From the NCBI GenBank assembly GCA_020438525.1, contig JAGQUL010000143.1, forward strand, positions 1-23,630: a stretch of DNA of 23,630 nucleotides, given 5' to 3'. Numbering within the stretch: position 1 is the stretch's first letter; each line of letters opens with the position of its first letter. Shown piece by piece: positions 1-8,329 of this stretch. Under the pieces are notes generated by a model. It worked only from the letters and a program-made list of their open reading frames with translations. It ran no database searches and was not told where the DNA came from. The position numbers and the translations under genes were made by a program. Source of the stretch: Thermoleophilia bacterium. Its GTDB lineage: Bacteria > Actinomycetota > Thermoleophilia > Gaiellales > SKUG01.

Positions 1-2
1 AG

Positions 3-1820
3 CTGCTCGAAGGCGTGCTGTCTGACCGTCGGCAGGAACTCGGCGCGCACTACACCGCCGAGGCCGACATCCAGAAGATCGTCCAGCCCAGCATCGTCGA
101 GCCGTGGACCGAGCGCATCGAGAACATCACCACGCACAAGCAGGCCGTCGCCGCACAGAACGACCTGATGAACTACGTCGTGCTCGACCCCGCCTGCGGC
201 AGCGGCAACTTCCTCTACGTCGCCTACCAGGAGCTGCGCCGCATCGAGAAGCGGCTGCGCGAGCGCGAGGCCGAGCTGCGCCGACAGTCCGGCAAGGCTG
301 GCGGAGAGTCCCTGTCGCTGTTCTTCCCGCTCTCGAACATGAAGGGCATCGAGATCGACGGATTCGCCGTCGCACTCGCCCGCGTCACGCTCTGGATGGG
401 CCACACCATCGCCGTGCGCAACCTCGACCTCGACGAGGCGACCCTCCCCCTCGCCGACCTCTCCGGCATCCAGCAACACAACGCGCTACGAACCGAGTGG
501 CCGCGCGCCGACGTCATCATCGGCAACCCGCCCTTCCACGGCTCGCAGAACCTGCGCCGCGAGATCGGCGACACTGAGATCGAGTTCATCAAGCGAGAAT
601 TCGGAATCGGCGTCAAGGACTTCTGCGTCTACTGGTTCCGCAAGGCACACGACCACCTCGAACCGGGTAAGCGCGCCGGGCTCGTCGCAACGAACTCCGT
701 CAGCCAGAACCGCATGCGTAGCGCGAGCCTGGACTACATCGTGGACAACGGTGGCGTCATCACCAATGCTGTGTCAAAGCAGCCGTGGTCAGGCGATGCG
801 GTGGTGAACGTGAGCATCATCGACTGGATCAAGCAGCCGACGACTGCCCCCAAACGGTTTGTTCTGGATAGTGAGGAAGTCGACGGAATCTCCTCTTCAC
901 TCAGCGAAGTCGGCACGGAAGTCGCAGCGGCAGCACGACTGGCCGCCAACAAGGCGCGCTCATTCCAAGGACCCAAGCCTGTCGGCAAGGCGTACATCAT
1001 TGATGCGGAACTCGCACAACGATTGATCGCCAAAGGCGACGAGTACCGCGCCGTCGTTCGTCCATACCTGATCGGCGAGAACATCGGACAGAACCCAGGA
1101 GCGCTTCCCACGCGATGGTGCATCGACTTTGGTATGCGGCCGCTCGAAGATGCCATGACATTCACGCACGCATATGAGGCGCTCAAGCAACGCGTCGAGA
1201 GCGAAGGCTCCGATGGCAAGAAGGCGCGCGACGGATTGCCATGGTGGCGATTCGAACGACCTCGACCGGCGATGCGATCCGCAATTGCGGATCTACCGCG
1301 ATACATCGCCGGTACGGCAACAGGCAAGCGCATCCTGTTCGTCTGGGCCGACAAGTGGACCTGCCCCAGCAACGCGACGAATGTGTTCGCCTTCGCCGAC
1401 GACTATTCATTCGGGGTACTCAACTCGCGCGCGCACATCGAATGGGCTCGAAGCCAATCCTCGACCATGCGAACTGACATCCGCTACACCCCCACCACCG
1501 CCTTCGAGACCTTCCCGTGGCCGCAGCCGACCGACGCACAGCGCGAGGTGCTCGCCGATATCGCTCGACGCCTCGACGCTCGTCGTCGCGAGATCTGCAC
1601 GGAGCGGGAGATCGGCTTGACCACGCTCTACAACCAAGTAGATGAGGGCGCATGGGTCGACCTCAAGAAGCTGCACATTGAACTCGACGAAGCGGTCGCC
1701 GTCGCATACGGCTGGCCGAAGTCCGCAGCGCACGACACCGACGAATCGAACCGACTCCTTCTCGAACTGAACCGAGCGATCACGGCCGGTGAAGTCGAAT
1801 ACGACCCATTCGGGTCGTAG
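3..1820 (+). CDS. Class I SAM-dependent DNA methyltransferase / type IIG-like restriction-modification protein, 5' truncated by window edge
   Basis: The frame is open from the first complete codon (position 3), so the gene begins outside the window; an in-frame GTG at 15 is not a convincing start. Numbering from that GTG, the SAM-binding motif I is DPACGSGNF (about 58-66) and the catalytic N6-adenine motif is NPPF (about 171-174). A long C-terminal part with features of a target-recognition region follows (about 330-560). Relatives of the MmeI/Eco57I-like and 'class I SAM-dependent DNA methyltransferase' families usually have about 900 or more residues, so roughly 300 N-terminal residues, including any nuclease domain, are not visible. 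Inferred role: modification, or combined restriction and modification, of adenine in a specific site, typical cargo of a mobile element. Family call is firm; whether a nuclease is fused cannot be judged. Confidence 0.85.
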   Translation: MLEGVLSDRRQELGAHYTAEADIQKIVQPSIVEPWTERIENITTHKQAVAAQNDLMNYVVLDPACGSGNFLYVAYQELRRIEKRLREREAELRRQSGKAGGESLSLFFPLSNMKGIEIDGFAVALARVTLWMGHTIAVRNLDLDEATLPLADLSGIQQHNALRTEWPRADVIIGNPPFHGSQNLRREIGDTEIEFIKREFGIGVKDFCVYWFRKAHDHLEPGKRAGLVATNSVSQNRMRSASLDYIVDNGGVITNAVSKQPWSGDAVVNVSIIDWIKQPTTAPKRFVLDSEEVDGISSSLSEVGTEVAAAARLAANKARSFQGPKPVGKAYIIDAELAQRLIAKGDEYRAVVRPYLIGENIGQNPGALPTRWCIDFGMRPLEDAMTFTHAYEALKQRVESEGSDGKKARDGLPWWRFERPRPAMRSAIADLPRYIAGTATGKRILFVWADKWTCPSNATNVFAFADDYSFGVLNSRAHIEWARSQSSTMRTDIRYTPTTAFETFPWPQPTDAQREVLADIARRLDARRREICTEREIGLTTLYNQVDEGAWVDLKKLHIELDEAVAVAYGWPKSAAHDTDESNRLLLELNRAITAGEVEYDPFGS

Positions 1821-2018
1821 TGATCCACATTCACCCTCCGCGGCCACAGTATGGCGCCGACGCGTCCGCGCACCGCGAGCGGTGCGAAGCCGCGCCGCGC
1901 CGGGAACTGACCGCCGGAGGTCTGAAGGAATGCTCGGGCGGCGCGAGGGCCAACCGGCCTCCCCAACCCCCGTCGATCCTCCACTTCATCGCCCTCGCCC
2001 ACTCCTCGGCCACGCTCC

Positions 2019-2058
2019 TTCGGCGTTCAGCTTCGTAACGACGAATCCGAACGCCGAA
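2019..2058. repeat. Nested inverted repeat upstream of relaxase
   Basis: The outer arms TTCGGCGTTC (2019-2028) and GAACGCCGAA (2049-2058) are perfectly complementary. Inside, TTCGT (2032-2036) pairs with ACGAA (2041-2045) around the tetraloop AACG. The structure could be the terminator of the upstream methyltransferase gene or part of an oriT; no T-run follows on the plus strand. Confidence 0.7.
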
Positions 2059-2085
2059 CACCCCTGGCAGTCACCGATCCTGCTC

Positions 2086-2113
2086 GAATTGTCAGTCGCA
2101 CGACTGACAATTC
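2086..2113. repeat. Perfect 13-bp inverted repeat, candidate relaxase/oriT binding site
   Basis: GAATTGTCAGTCG (2086-2098) and its exact complement (2101-2113) are separated by only two bases. The core octamer TGTCAGTC is repeated closer to the relaxase gene (from 2190, and without the first T near 2179). Its complement GACTGACA recurs at 16791-16798, just upstream of the second relaxase. Recurrence before both relaxases points to a relaxase recognition or autoregulatory site. Confidence 0.65.
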
Positions 2114-2178
2114 ACCCCCGAAGCCCCATACACTCTTGCATTACCCGCAAGTTCGACGCTACAACGTGGATTGAGCAC

Positions 2179-2199
2179 GTCAGTCGACGTGTCAGTCGA
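2179..2199 (+). repeat. Two direct copies of GTCAGTCGA just upstream of the relaxase start
   Basis: GTCAGTCGA occurs at 2179-2187 and 2191-2199, a 12-bp period, ending 11 bp before the relaxase ATG. The sequence matches an arm of the inverted repeat at 2086-2113. Such iterons at a promoter or oriT would allow cooperative binding by the relaxase or an accessory protein; this role is inferred. Confidence 0.6.
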
Positions 2200-2210
2200 A
2201 AGCAGCAACC

Positions 2211-5024
2211 ATGTTGTCAATCGGGAAGCTCGGAGCGGGCCACCACGCCTACTACGAGCTGTCCGTGGCGACGGGGCGCGAGGACTACTACACCGGCAAG
2301 GGCGAGGCGCGGGGATGGTATCTCGGCGCGGGCTCGAAGGCGCTCGAACTAAACGGCGAGGTCGCCCAAGGCGATCTCGCTCACCTGTTCGGCGGGTCGC
2401 ATCCGCGAACGGGAATGCGATGGTCGTCGCGCCGCCCGCATGATGGCAAGGCCCGAACGCTGCGCCTGAACGACGGGCGGGTGATCGAGGGCAAGCCGTC
2501 CAAGTCGACGGCGGCATTCGATCTCACATTTTCGGCGCCGAAGAGCGTGAGCGTGCTCATGGGCCTCGGTGATGGGAGCGTCCGCGCCGCGGTGCGTGAG
2601 GGGCACGAGGCGGCTGTGCGAGCCGCGTTCGACTACCTCGAGCGAACGGCGTGCGTGACCCGACGTGGCACGAATGGCACACGACAGCTCCGCGGCGAGG
2701 GGTTCGTTGCGGCAGCGTTCCACCATCGCGTGAGCCGCGCCGCCGATCCGCAGCTGCACACGCATGTGCTCGTCATCAATGCCACCAAGGCCGAGGGTCG
2801 CTACACCGCACTGCACGGGGCCCTGCTGTATCGCGAAGCGAAGGCGGCGGGCTACCTCTACCATGCCGCCCTGCGCAGCGAGCTGACGATGCGGCTCGGC
2901 CTCGAGTGGTATCGCGATCCGGCAAGCCCACACCCGGAGATCGTCGGGGTTGCGCCGGAGCTGCGAGCGGTGTTCAGCAAACGCGCCGAGGAGATCAGCG
3001 AGCAGCTCGCCGCCACCGGCAACACGAGCGCAAGGGCGGCCAATGCAGCGGCGATCGACACGCGCGCGGCGAAGAACCACAGCCAGGACGGCAAGGAGCG
3101 AGTACTCGTGCGGCGGTGGCGCGCCGAGGCGGCCGAAATCGACGCCCCGGGCATCGAGCATGCGATCGGGCGCCAGCCTGCGAAGGCCCCGATCCTCATC
3201 CACACCGCGCCGATCATCCGCGAGGTCGTTCGCGAGCAGTTCGGGCCCACGGGGCTCACCGCGACGAAGACGACGTTCCATCGCCGCGAGCTGCTCCAGC
3301 TCGCCTGTGAGCACGCGCCAGGTGGTGCAACCGTGAACCAGCTGGAACGCCTCGCCGACGCGTTCATCGACCGCGCGATCGACGAGGGCCGCATCGTGCA
3401 GCTCAACTCCGATGACGCGAAGAGCCCCGAGGGTGATGCCCTCCGCGGCGACGGCACCGTCCTTCGGGACGGGCGTGCCGATACTCCGTTCACCACGACC
3501 GAACTGCTCGCTGCGGAGCTGTCGATCATCCGCTCTGCGTATGAGCGAGCATCCGAGCAGGTCGCCACGGTCGAACGCCGTGATCTGGACCGAGTGCTCG
3601 CAGGGCGTGATGAACGAAGGCGCCTGTCGGCTGAGCAGCAGCGCATGGTCGAGCAGCTCACGACGAGCGGCGCAGGCATGGAGTTCGTGGTCGGCCTTGC
3701 CGGCGCTGGCAAGACCTACAGCCTCGACGCCGCACACGACGCGTGGCGCGCTGGCGGAGTTGAGGTACGTGGAACGTCGACGGCGCTCGCCGCGGCGCAG
3801 AACCTCCAGACCGAGGCTGGTATTCGGTCGGAGACGATCGCCATGCTCAAGTCGTGGCGCGAGCACGCCGAGCAGACCGGCGACCGATCGCGGATAGACG
3901 ACGCAGTACCCAGAAGCGGCGTGCTCGTCGTGGACGAGGCGGGAATGACCGCGACTCGCGATCTCGCATTCCTCACCGAGCTTGCGAGAGAGCAGTCGGC
4001 GAAGCTCGTGCTCGTCGGCGACCACCGCCAGCTTCCAGAGATCGGGGCTGGCGGTGCGTTCGGCCATCTCGTCCACCGCTTCGACGATGCGCGCACGTCG
4101 CGACTCACGGAGAATCGTCGACAGCACCACTCGTGGGAGCGCGACGCGCTCAGCGAGCTACGGGAGGGCAGCGTCGAACACGCGATCGCCACGTATGCCG
4201 AGCAGGACCGGATCGTCGTCGACGCGTCCCCCGAGCGCCTTCGCCAGCAGCTCGCCGCCGACTGGCTCGATGCACGCAGCCGCGGGCGTGACACCGCGAT
4301 GATCGCCTACAGCAACACGGAGGTTCGAGCGCTCAACGATGCTGCCCGCCACCTGCTCGACGAGCACGGGAAGCTCGGACGCGATCGGGTCCGAGCAGGC
4401 GGTCGCGAATGGGCTGTCGGCGACTCGATCATCTGCACCCACAACCAGCGTTCGCTCGGGCTCAGCAACGGCACCCGAGGGGTCGTCGAACGGGTCGACC
4501 GTGACGGACTCGAGATCCGCACGCGCGACGGACAGCTGCAGCGCGTGCCGCGCGAGTACCTGGAACGAGGCCACGCCGAATACGCCTACGCCACCACGGG
4601 CCACAAGACTCAAGGGCTGACGATCAATGGCGAGGCGTTCGTGCTCGCCAGCGACCACGTCAGCCGCGAGTGGCTGTACGTGTCGATGAGCCGCGCCACC
4701 GACCAATCGCGCATCTATATCGACACCCTCGACCGCGATCCAGACACCGGCCGTGCGCTGTCGCCCGCGGAGCAACGCGACATCGCCATCCTCGAACTCC
4801 ACGACATCGCCACCCGCAGCGCCGCCCACCGACTGGCACACGAACGCGGCGAGCCCCGCGACTCCCAGCGTCTCGATCGCAACGACCTACGTCAGGCACT
4901 CAACCGCGACGCCGTGCTACGAGAGCGACTGGAACGCGGCCACGGGCACCAACCCCGTCGCCGTAAACGAGACGTCGGCCGCGTCAGGGAGATCGGCGGT
5001 CGCGACTTCGGGTTCGGTCGGTAG
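2211..5024 (+). CDS. MobF family relaxase-helicase (TraI/TrwC type), left element
   Basis: 937 residues. The N-terminal relaxase domain (about 1-300) has tyrosine pairs Y14-Y15 and Y26-Y27 as candidate nicking residues. It also has the metal-binding histidine triad H172, H183, H185 (in PQLHTH), with the 11-residue spacing known from TrwC. The C-terminal SF1 helicase has Walker A GLAGAGKT (495-502), Walker B VVDEAG (from about 573), and a late motif GHKTQG near 797 followed by YVSMSRA. The protein would nick oriT, become linked to the transferred strand and unwind it, working with a coupling protein supplied by another element. The ATG at 2211 fits the family's usual MLS/MLT start; the ribosome site before it is weak (GAAAG). 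It is shorter than the second relaxase in this window and clearly diverged from it. Confidence 0.95.
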   Translation: MLSIGKLGAGHHAYYELSVATGREDYYTGKGEARGWYLGAGSKALELNGEVAQGDLAHLFGGSHPRTGMRWSSRRPHDGKARTLRLNDGRVIEGKPSKSTAAFDLTFSAPKSVSVLMGLGDGSVRAAVREGHEAAVRAAFDYLERTACVTRRGTNGTRQLRGEGFVAAAFHHRVSRAADPQLHTHVLVINATKAEGRYTALHGALLYREAKAAGYLYHAALRSELTMRLGLEWYRDPASPHPEIVGVAPELRAVFSKRAEEISEQLAATGNTSARAANAAAIDTRAAKNHSQDGKERVLVRRWRAEAAEIDAPGIEHAIGRQPAKAPILIHTAPIIREVVREQFGPTGLTATKTTFHRRELLQLACEHAPGGATVNQLERLADAFIDRAIDEGRIVQLNSDDAKSPEGDALRGDGTVLRDGRADTPFTTTELLAAELSIIRSAYERASEQVATVERRDLDRVLAGRDERRRLSAEQQRMVEQLTTSGAGMEFVVGLAGAGKTYSLDAAHDAWRAGGVEVRGTSTALAAAQNLQTEAGIRSETIAMLKSWREHAEQTGDRSRIDDAVPRSGVLVVDEAGMTATRDLAFLTELAREQSAKLVLVGDHRQLPEIGAGGAFGHLVHRFDDARTSRLTENRRQHHSWERDALSELREGSVEHAIATYAEQDRIVVDASPERLRQQLAADWLDARSRGRDTAMIAYSNTEVRALNDAARHLLDEHGKLGRDRVRAGGREWAVGDSIICTHNQRSLGLSNGTRGVVERVDRDGLEIRTRDGQLQRVPREYLERGHAEYAYATTGHKTQGLTINGEAFVLASDHVSREWLYVSMSRATDQSRIYIDTLDRDPDTGRALSPAEQRDIAILELHDIATRSAAHRLAHERGEPRDSQRLDRNDLRQALNRDAVLRERLERGHGHQPRRRKRDVGRVREIGGRDFGFGR

Positions 5025-5037
5025 CGTCCGAGGGCGG

Positions 5038-5673
5038 TCAGATGTCGCCGCCGACGCGAACATGTAGCGATGCGATGCCGCGTGTCTGCCACTCCCCCGC
5101 CCGGAACTCGGGCCGTGACCGGAGATTGCCGTAGACGTTCGAGCTCATCGAGAAGCGGTTGGCGTACCACGGCTTCGTCTCGAGCCGTCCGTCCTCGTAC
5201 GTGATCTCGATCGTCGCGACCTTCTGCTCGAACAGGGCGCGCTTGAACGCCTCCGAGTTGGCGGGGTGCAACGTGATGGGAAGCACGCCAGCGGTGGCGT
5301 TCGCGGGTCGGCCGCGCCCCGCGCCAGTACCGATGACCCGGTCGTACTTCGCATGGCACGGCTTGCACAAGAACAGGATCGACTTCTCAAGCGGCACGTG
5401 TGCCTCCTTGAACTGTCGATCGAACTCCGCGAGGTCGACGGTGACGATCTCGTCGTCACCAGCCGGCCCGACGATCATCCGGGCGAGCGCCGGCCGATCG
5501 CGCCCCTGCACGTGCGCAGCGTCGAGCTGCCCGTCATTCTCACAGTGCTGACACGTGCCAGCGTTGAGCTTCGCGCTGCGCGTGAGGTTCTGCACGACGT
5601 TGCGTAGGTACGGCCCGATGAATCGGTGGAACTCCGCATAGGTGCCGGTGAATGTCGGTGGTGTCGTCGACAC
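5038..5673 (-). CDS. HNH-type zinc-binding protein with conserved C-terminal domain
   Basis: About 211 residues from the GTG at 5673, which lies five bases after the stop of the upstream gene; a start at 5721 would overlap that gene and precedes the conserved region. CQHC (C41, C44) followed by the DAAH motif (H54) and LCKPCH (C103, C106, H107) form the two halves of an HNH-like zinc site, separated by a longer insert than usual. The C-terminal half includes LPITLHP and a conserved run, SNVYGNLRSRPEFRAG. I recognise this from HNH-annotated proteins of unknown role in diverse bacteria. Possible role: nicking or restriction nuclease. It sits in a two-gene operon with the 242-aa protein and convergent with the relaxase, 13 bp away. 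Function is not established; a purely structural zinc site cannot be excluded. Confidence 0.7.
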   Translation of the reverse strand: MSTTPPTFTGTYAEFHRFIGPYLRNVVQNLTRSAKLNAGTCQHCENDGQLDAAHVQGRDRPALARMIVGPAGDDEIVTVDLAEFDRQFKEAHVPLEKSILFLCKPCHAKYDRVIGTGAGRGRPANATAGVLPITLHPANSEAFKRALFEQKVATIEITYEDGRLETKPWYANRFSMSSNVYGNLRSRPEFRAGEWQTRGIASLHVRVGGDI

Positions 5674-5678
5674 GAGCG

Positions 5679-6407
5679 TCAGATGTCCGGGTACACGAAG
5701 CCGATTTCCAAGATGCGCCACTCAGCCGACTGCAGCTGTCCGATGGCGAGCCAGCCGATCTCCCAGCCCGGCTGTGCGATGTCGGTGGCTGCCGCAGGGA
5801 CGTCGATTGGACCATACTCGGTGCCTTCGTCGTCCGTGAACCAGAGCTTGCCCGGTTCCACGCGCGAGATCGTTGCAGGCCCGAGTTCGTGAATCGGACC
5901 GACGACAACCGGCGGATCATCAAACAGGCGCGGCGTGACTTCTCGCAGCGCGACGTTCAGCTTCTCGGCTGCGGGCAGCAACTTCGCGGCTCGTGTCGCC
6001 GTCAACTTGATCGCCTTCGCGGTCTCGGGGTCGACGTGATCGTGCTCGACCATCCACGCGACGAGCTTCTTGAGCACCGTCCCGGTGGCATTGATCATGT
6101 CCTGGGGGCCCATGACCTTGCGGATCATGAAGTAGCCGCAGAACTCCTCGGCATGACCGGACGTGATCTTCTCGGGCCCGAAGGTGTTGCAGAACGAGCC
6201 TTCGAGTTCGTCCTCGTTGAACCGCTTCTCCCACAACGCCTGCTCGGCCTTGTCGAGATCGGTGTAGGCGTACTGGTCGAGCATGCTTCGGAAGCAGTCG
6301 ATGACACCGTCATAGCGCCAGAAGGTCGATTCCGACAGGCGCGCCCTCTGCTCGGCGAGGAACGCATCCAGCATGTCATTGATCGTGAACGAGGCGACGG
6401 CGACCAT
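5679..6407 (-). CDS. Conserved hypothetical protein (242 aa), partner of the HNH gene
   Basis: The start is uncertain: ATG at 6407 is used here, ATG at 6416 and GTG at 6470 are in frame, and none has a clear ribosome site. The first 60 residues (FLAEQRARLSESTFWRYDGV and onward) look like the helical core-binding fold of tyrosine recombinases, but there is no catalytic domain. Residues about 73-120 contain FCNTFGPEK and GYFMIRKV followed by a GTVLKKLVAWM segment, a signature I recall from uncharacterised proteins in many bacteria. The C-terminus (about 180-242) looks like a small beta domain, rich in W and G. The HNH gene follows within a few bases, so the two are probably co-transcribed and may act together. 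No function is assigned. Confidence 0.7.
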   Translation of the reverse strand: MVAVASFTINDMLDAFLAEQRARLSESTFWRYDGVIDCFRSMLDQYAYTDLDKAEQALWEKRFNEDELEGSFCNTFGPEKITSGHAEEFCGYFMIRKVMGPQDMINATGTVLKKLVAWMVEHDHVDPETAKAIKLTATRAAKLLPAAEKLNVALREVTPRLFDDPPVVVGPIHELGPATISRVEPGKLWFTDDEGTEYGPIDVPAAATDIAQPGWEIGWLAIGQLQSAEWRILEIGFVYPDI

Positions 6408-6595
6408 AAGGAGCATTCTCGCAGGGTTGGCGGCGTGACTGGCAATTAGCGATTTCGCCTCAAGATCCACGCGTCCAAGCCGATTCCACTAGTGGCTGCG
6501 GTCTGTCGTGCTCCTGTTCGCCCGGATCGCCTCGTACCTGCCTGTTCGCCGCCGCGCAGCCGTCCTCGTCGACGACTGCGCGATTGGAGCACGAT

Positions 6596-6877
6596 ATGGG
6601 TGCTGCACCCGAGATGGAACCGCTGCTCGGCACGGCCGACGTGGCAAAGTGGCTCGGCATGAGCCGCGAGCAGGTCTGGCGGCTCTGGCGAGCCGGCCGA
6701 CTGCCTGGCTACCGGCTCGACCGGCACCTGCGCTTCGCGCGTTCGGACGTGGAAGCGTTCCTCGCCGCGCACCGCAGTGGTGCAGCCGCCGACAATGCCC
6801 TGACCGCCGTGGTGCTGCCGATCGAGTCGAAACGACGTCAGCGGCGATTGCCACCCGAGGGATACAGCCGGATCTAG
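6596..6877 (+). CDS. Excisionase-like helix-turn-helix DNA-binding protein (93 aa)
   Basis: The ATG at 6596 is preceded by GGAG (6586-6589) at good spacing, so it is preferred over an in-frame TTG at 6584. Residues about 9-58 form a MerR-like/HTH_17 fold: LLGTADVAKWLGMSREQV, then WRLWRAGRLPGYRL, then an arginine-rich wing and SDVEAFL. The family includes excisionases (recombination directionality factors) and small repressors. Within an integrative element the natural role would be control of excision by the left integrase, but the gene lies about 4 kb from that integrase and is not in its operon. It could instead regulate the divergent HNH pair or the downstream Abi gene. The basic tail (KRRQRR) could add DNA contacts. 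Confidence 0.8.
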   Translation: MGAAPEMEPLLGTADVAKWLGMSREQVWRLWRAGRLPGYRLDRHLRFARSDVEAFLAAHRSGAAADNALTAVVLPIESKRRQRRLPPEGYSRI

Positions 6878-6906
6878 TCCCCCAGCGTTATCCGGCTCGT
6901 GTTCTG

Positions 6907-6930
6907 ATCGCATCGTTAGCATGATGCGAT
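6907..6930 (+). promoter_or_regulatory. Probable leaderless promoter overlapped by an operator-like inverted repeat
   Basis: ATCGCATC (6907-6914) and GATGCGAT (6923-6930) form a perfect 8-bp inverted repeat whose right arm overlaps the start codon at 6929. Between them is TAGCAT (6917-6922), an actinobacterial-style -10 box ending six bases before the ATG. This fits a leaderless transcript starting at the ATG, silenced when a dimeric repressor binds the repeat. No clear -35 box is seen. Confidence 0.5.
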
Positions 6931-7852
6931 GTCTGACTCGCCTCGCGACCATCCTCCGGTGCCAGCGCAAGGGACGGTCGTTCCACCTTTTCTTCGGCGC
7001 GCGCTGTTGGCTATCTTCAGCGACAAAATGAATGCCCAAGCAACGCCTCTCGGTAAGGAGTTTCGCCAGAAGGTGGGTGTCGGCGAGTGGGCGGATTTCG
7101 TCGAGGTTCTTCAGGCGTGGTACGGCGCCGAAGCCGCTGCGACCTATCGCGATGCCTTGGCCGCATTCGTTCGCGAGCAGCAATCGCGCCGGGGGCGAAC
7201 GGCAGGCATCGACTACTTGGCCCCGTACGCCCTGTGCGGCCTTCCGACTCCACTGTTTCTTGATGTAGTCGAAGTTGCGCTCACCCTCTCCCGATCGAAG
7301 ACTCACTTTCACAATACGAGGAACTCCAGCGACATCACTCGTGCTCGTGGCGAGGTCGAGGATCTCTTTAAGCTCCACGGCGTCCAGTACGGATTCGATG
7401 GCGACCGGGTCGTGTGGCGTGGTGACCCTGACTCGTTCGAGCTCACGATCCGCCCGGCCCTCGCTGCGGTAGCTGATTCTCGCCTAGCTGGTGCCCGTAG
7501 CGAGTTTGAAGGCGCGCTCGCCGAGCTGCGCCGCGGCACGGACAAGGAACTCCGCGATGCGTGTGTGGAAGCTGGCCGGGCTGTCGAGAGCGCGATGAAG
7601 GTTGTGCTCCAGGCGCGGGGCGCTTCGTTCTCGGCGGCGGATAGCGCGGAGCCGCTTTGGAACTCGATGCGCGAAGCGGGCTTGGTAGGCAAGGAGACGA
7701 AAAACATGATCCTCGCAGCTCCGCAGCTTTGCAATCCGCCAGCGCATGGTGCCGGCGCGGATCCGGCTTTGTTCGTGCGGACGTACGCGGAGACGGCGGT
7801 GCGCGCTTCCGCGACCGCGCTCCTCTACCTCGCCTCGCTGCTGGACTCCTAA
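6929..7852 (+). CDS. AbiJ-like abortive infection protein (STM4504/CBY_0614-type)
   Basis: 307 residues. The N-terminal half (about 20-130) is helical, ending in HNTRNSSDITRA. It is followed by a family-typical stretch, GVQYGFDGDRVVWRG, and then PALAAVADSRLAGARSEFEG. The C-terminal domain (about 175-307) matches the Abi C-terminal/HEPN-type fold: ACVEAGRAVESAMKVVLQ, then a CNPPAHG motif near 268-274 and a final helix. HEPN ribonucleases usually carry an Arg-Asn-x4-His motif; here Cys replaces the arginine and the spacing is shorter, so nuclease activity is doubtful. Expected role: a cytoplasmic phage-triggered growth-arrest effector. It sits alone behind its own promoter, with no visible antitoxin. 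Family call is from pattern memory and moderately sure. Confidence 0.65.
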   Translation: MSDSPRDHPPVPAQGTVVPPFLRRALLAIFSDKMNAQATPLGKEFRQKVGVGEWADFVEVLQAWYGAEAAATYRDALAAFVREQQSRRGRTAGIDYLAPYALCGLPTPLFLDVVEVALTLSRSKTHFHNTRNSSDITRARGEVEDLFKLHGVQYGFDGDRVVWRGDPDSFELTIRPALAAVADSRLAGARSEFEGALAELRRGTDKELRDACVEAGRAVESAMKVVLQARGASFSAADSAEPLWNSMREAGLVGKETKNMILAAPQLCNPPAHGAGADPALFVRTYAETAVRASATALLYLASLLDS

Positions 7853-7896
7853 CGGGGTCGAATTTCCTCGCGCGCTCGGGCTTGGCACCTGCTCAT

Positions 7897-8220
7897 TCAG
7901 GCGTTAAAGCCTCGCTCGGGTCGCTGCGGATCACGGTGGCGGCCCTGTGGTGCACGCCCGTGCCTAGAACTCAGGGCCGAGAGTCGCTCAGCCGCGCTCG
8001 GAACAGTCGCTTCGATGTGCGCTCGGGCTATCTCGACGTCGGCCTCGACGGCGATGGCGTCGAAACCGGCAGCTTGCGCGTTGGCGGCCGCTTCCAGTTC
8101 ACCGTGAACGGATGCGAGTGCAGCGCGACCATCGTCAGCTTCGACGACGCGCTCACCTGTCTCCCATCCTGGGGGAAAGTGATTGCCGTGAACGGTCAGA
8201 AGGATCTTGTAGCCGGGCAT
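7897..8220 (-). CDS. Hypothetical protein, 107 aa
   Basis: The ATG at 8220 follows an AAAGGA ribosome site at normal distance; the frame is open upstream but without an equally good start. The N-terminus (MPGYKILLTVHGNHFPPGW) reads as a beta strand and turn. It is followed by an acidic alanine-rich helical section (about 25-75) and a charged, probably disordered tail (about 85-107). There are no cysteines, signal peptide or membrane segment. It lies 109 bp downstream of the 405-aa membrane-protein gene on the same strand, so co-transcription is possible. I do not recognise the family. Good ribosome site and coding-like protein composition make it a likely real gene. Confidence 0.55.
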   Translation of the reverse strand: MPGYKILLTVHGNHFPPGWETGERVVEADDGRAALASVHGELEAAANAQAAGFDAIAVEADVEIARAHIEATVPSAAERLSALSSRHGRAPQGRHRDPQRPERGFNA

Positions 8221-8329
8221 GGCGGGTCCTTTGGTCGCGGCGCCGTTTTGACGCTTCACCCTTTATGTCGGCGATTCTGGACCGAAAGTTCGATTATCGC
8301 GTGGCTGCGCCTCGGAAGCCGGCCAAACT

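Larger units (their letters stand above)
1821..2210. other. Intergenic region, candidate oriT and relaxase control region
   Basis: No convincing gene lies in this 390-bp gap between the methyltransferase and the MobF relaxase. The right half is packed with symmetry: a nested inverted repeat at 2019-2058, a perfect 13-bp inverted repeat at 2086-2113, and two direct copies of GTCAGTCGA at 2179-2187 and 2191-2199, just before the relaxase start. MobF relaxases normally nick at an oriT beside their own gene and bind an inverted repeat next to the nick. Position and structure therefore fit an oriT, but no nick site can be named. The left half (1821-2018) shows nothing recognisable. Confidence 0.5.

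Noticed and set aside
6446..7378. Minus-strand open frame of 310 codons
   Set aside because: It lies opposite the HTH gene and the Abi gene, both with better family evidence, and its protein shows no domain.
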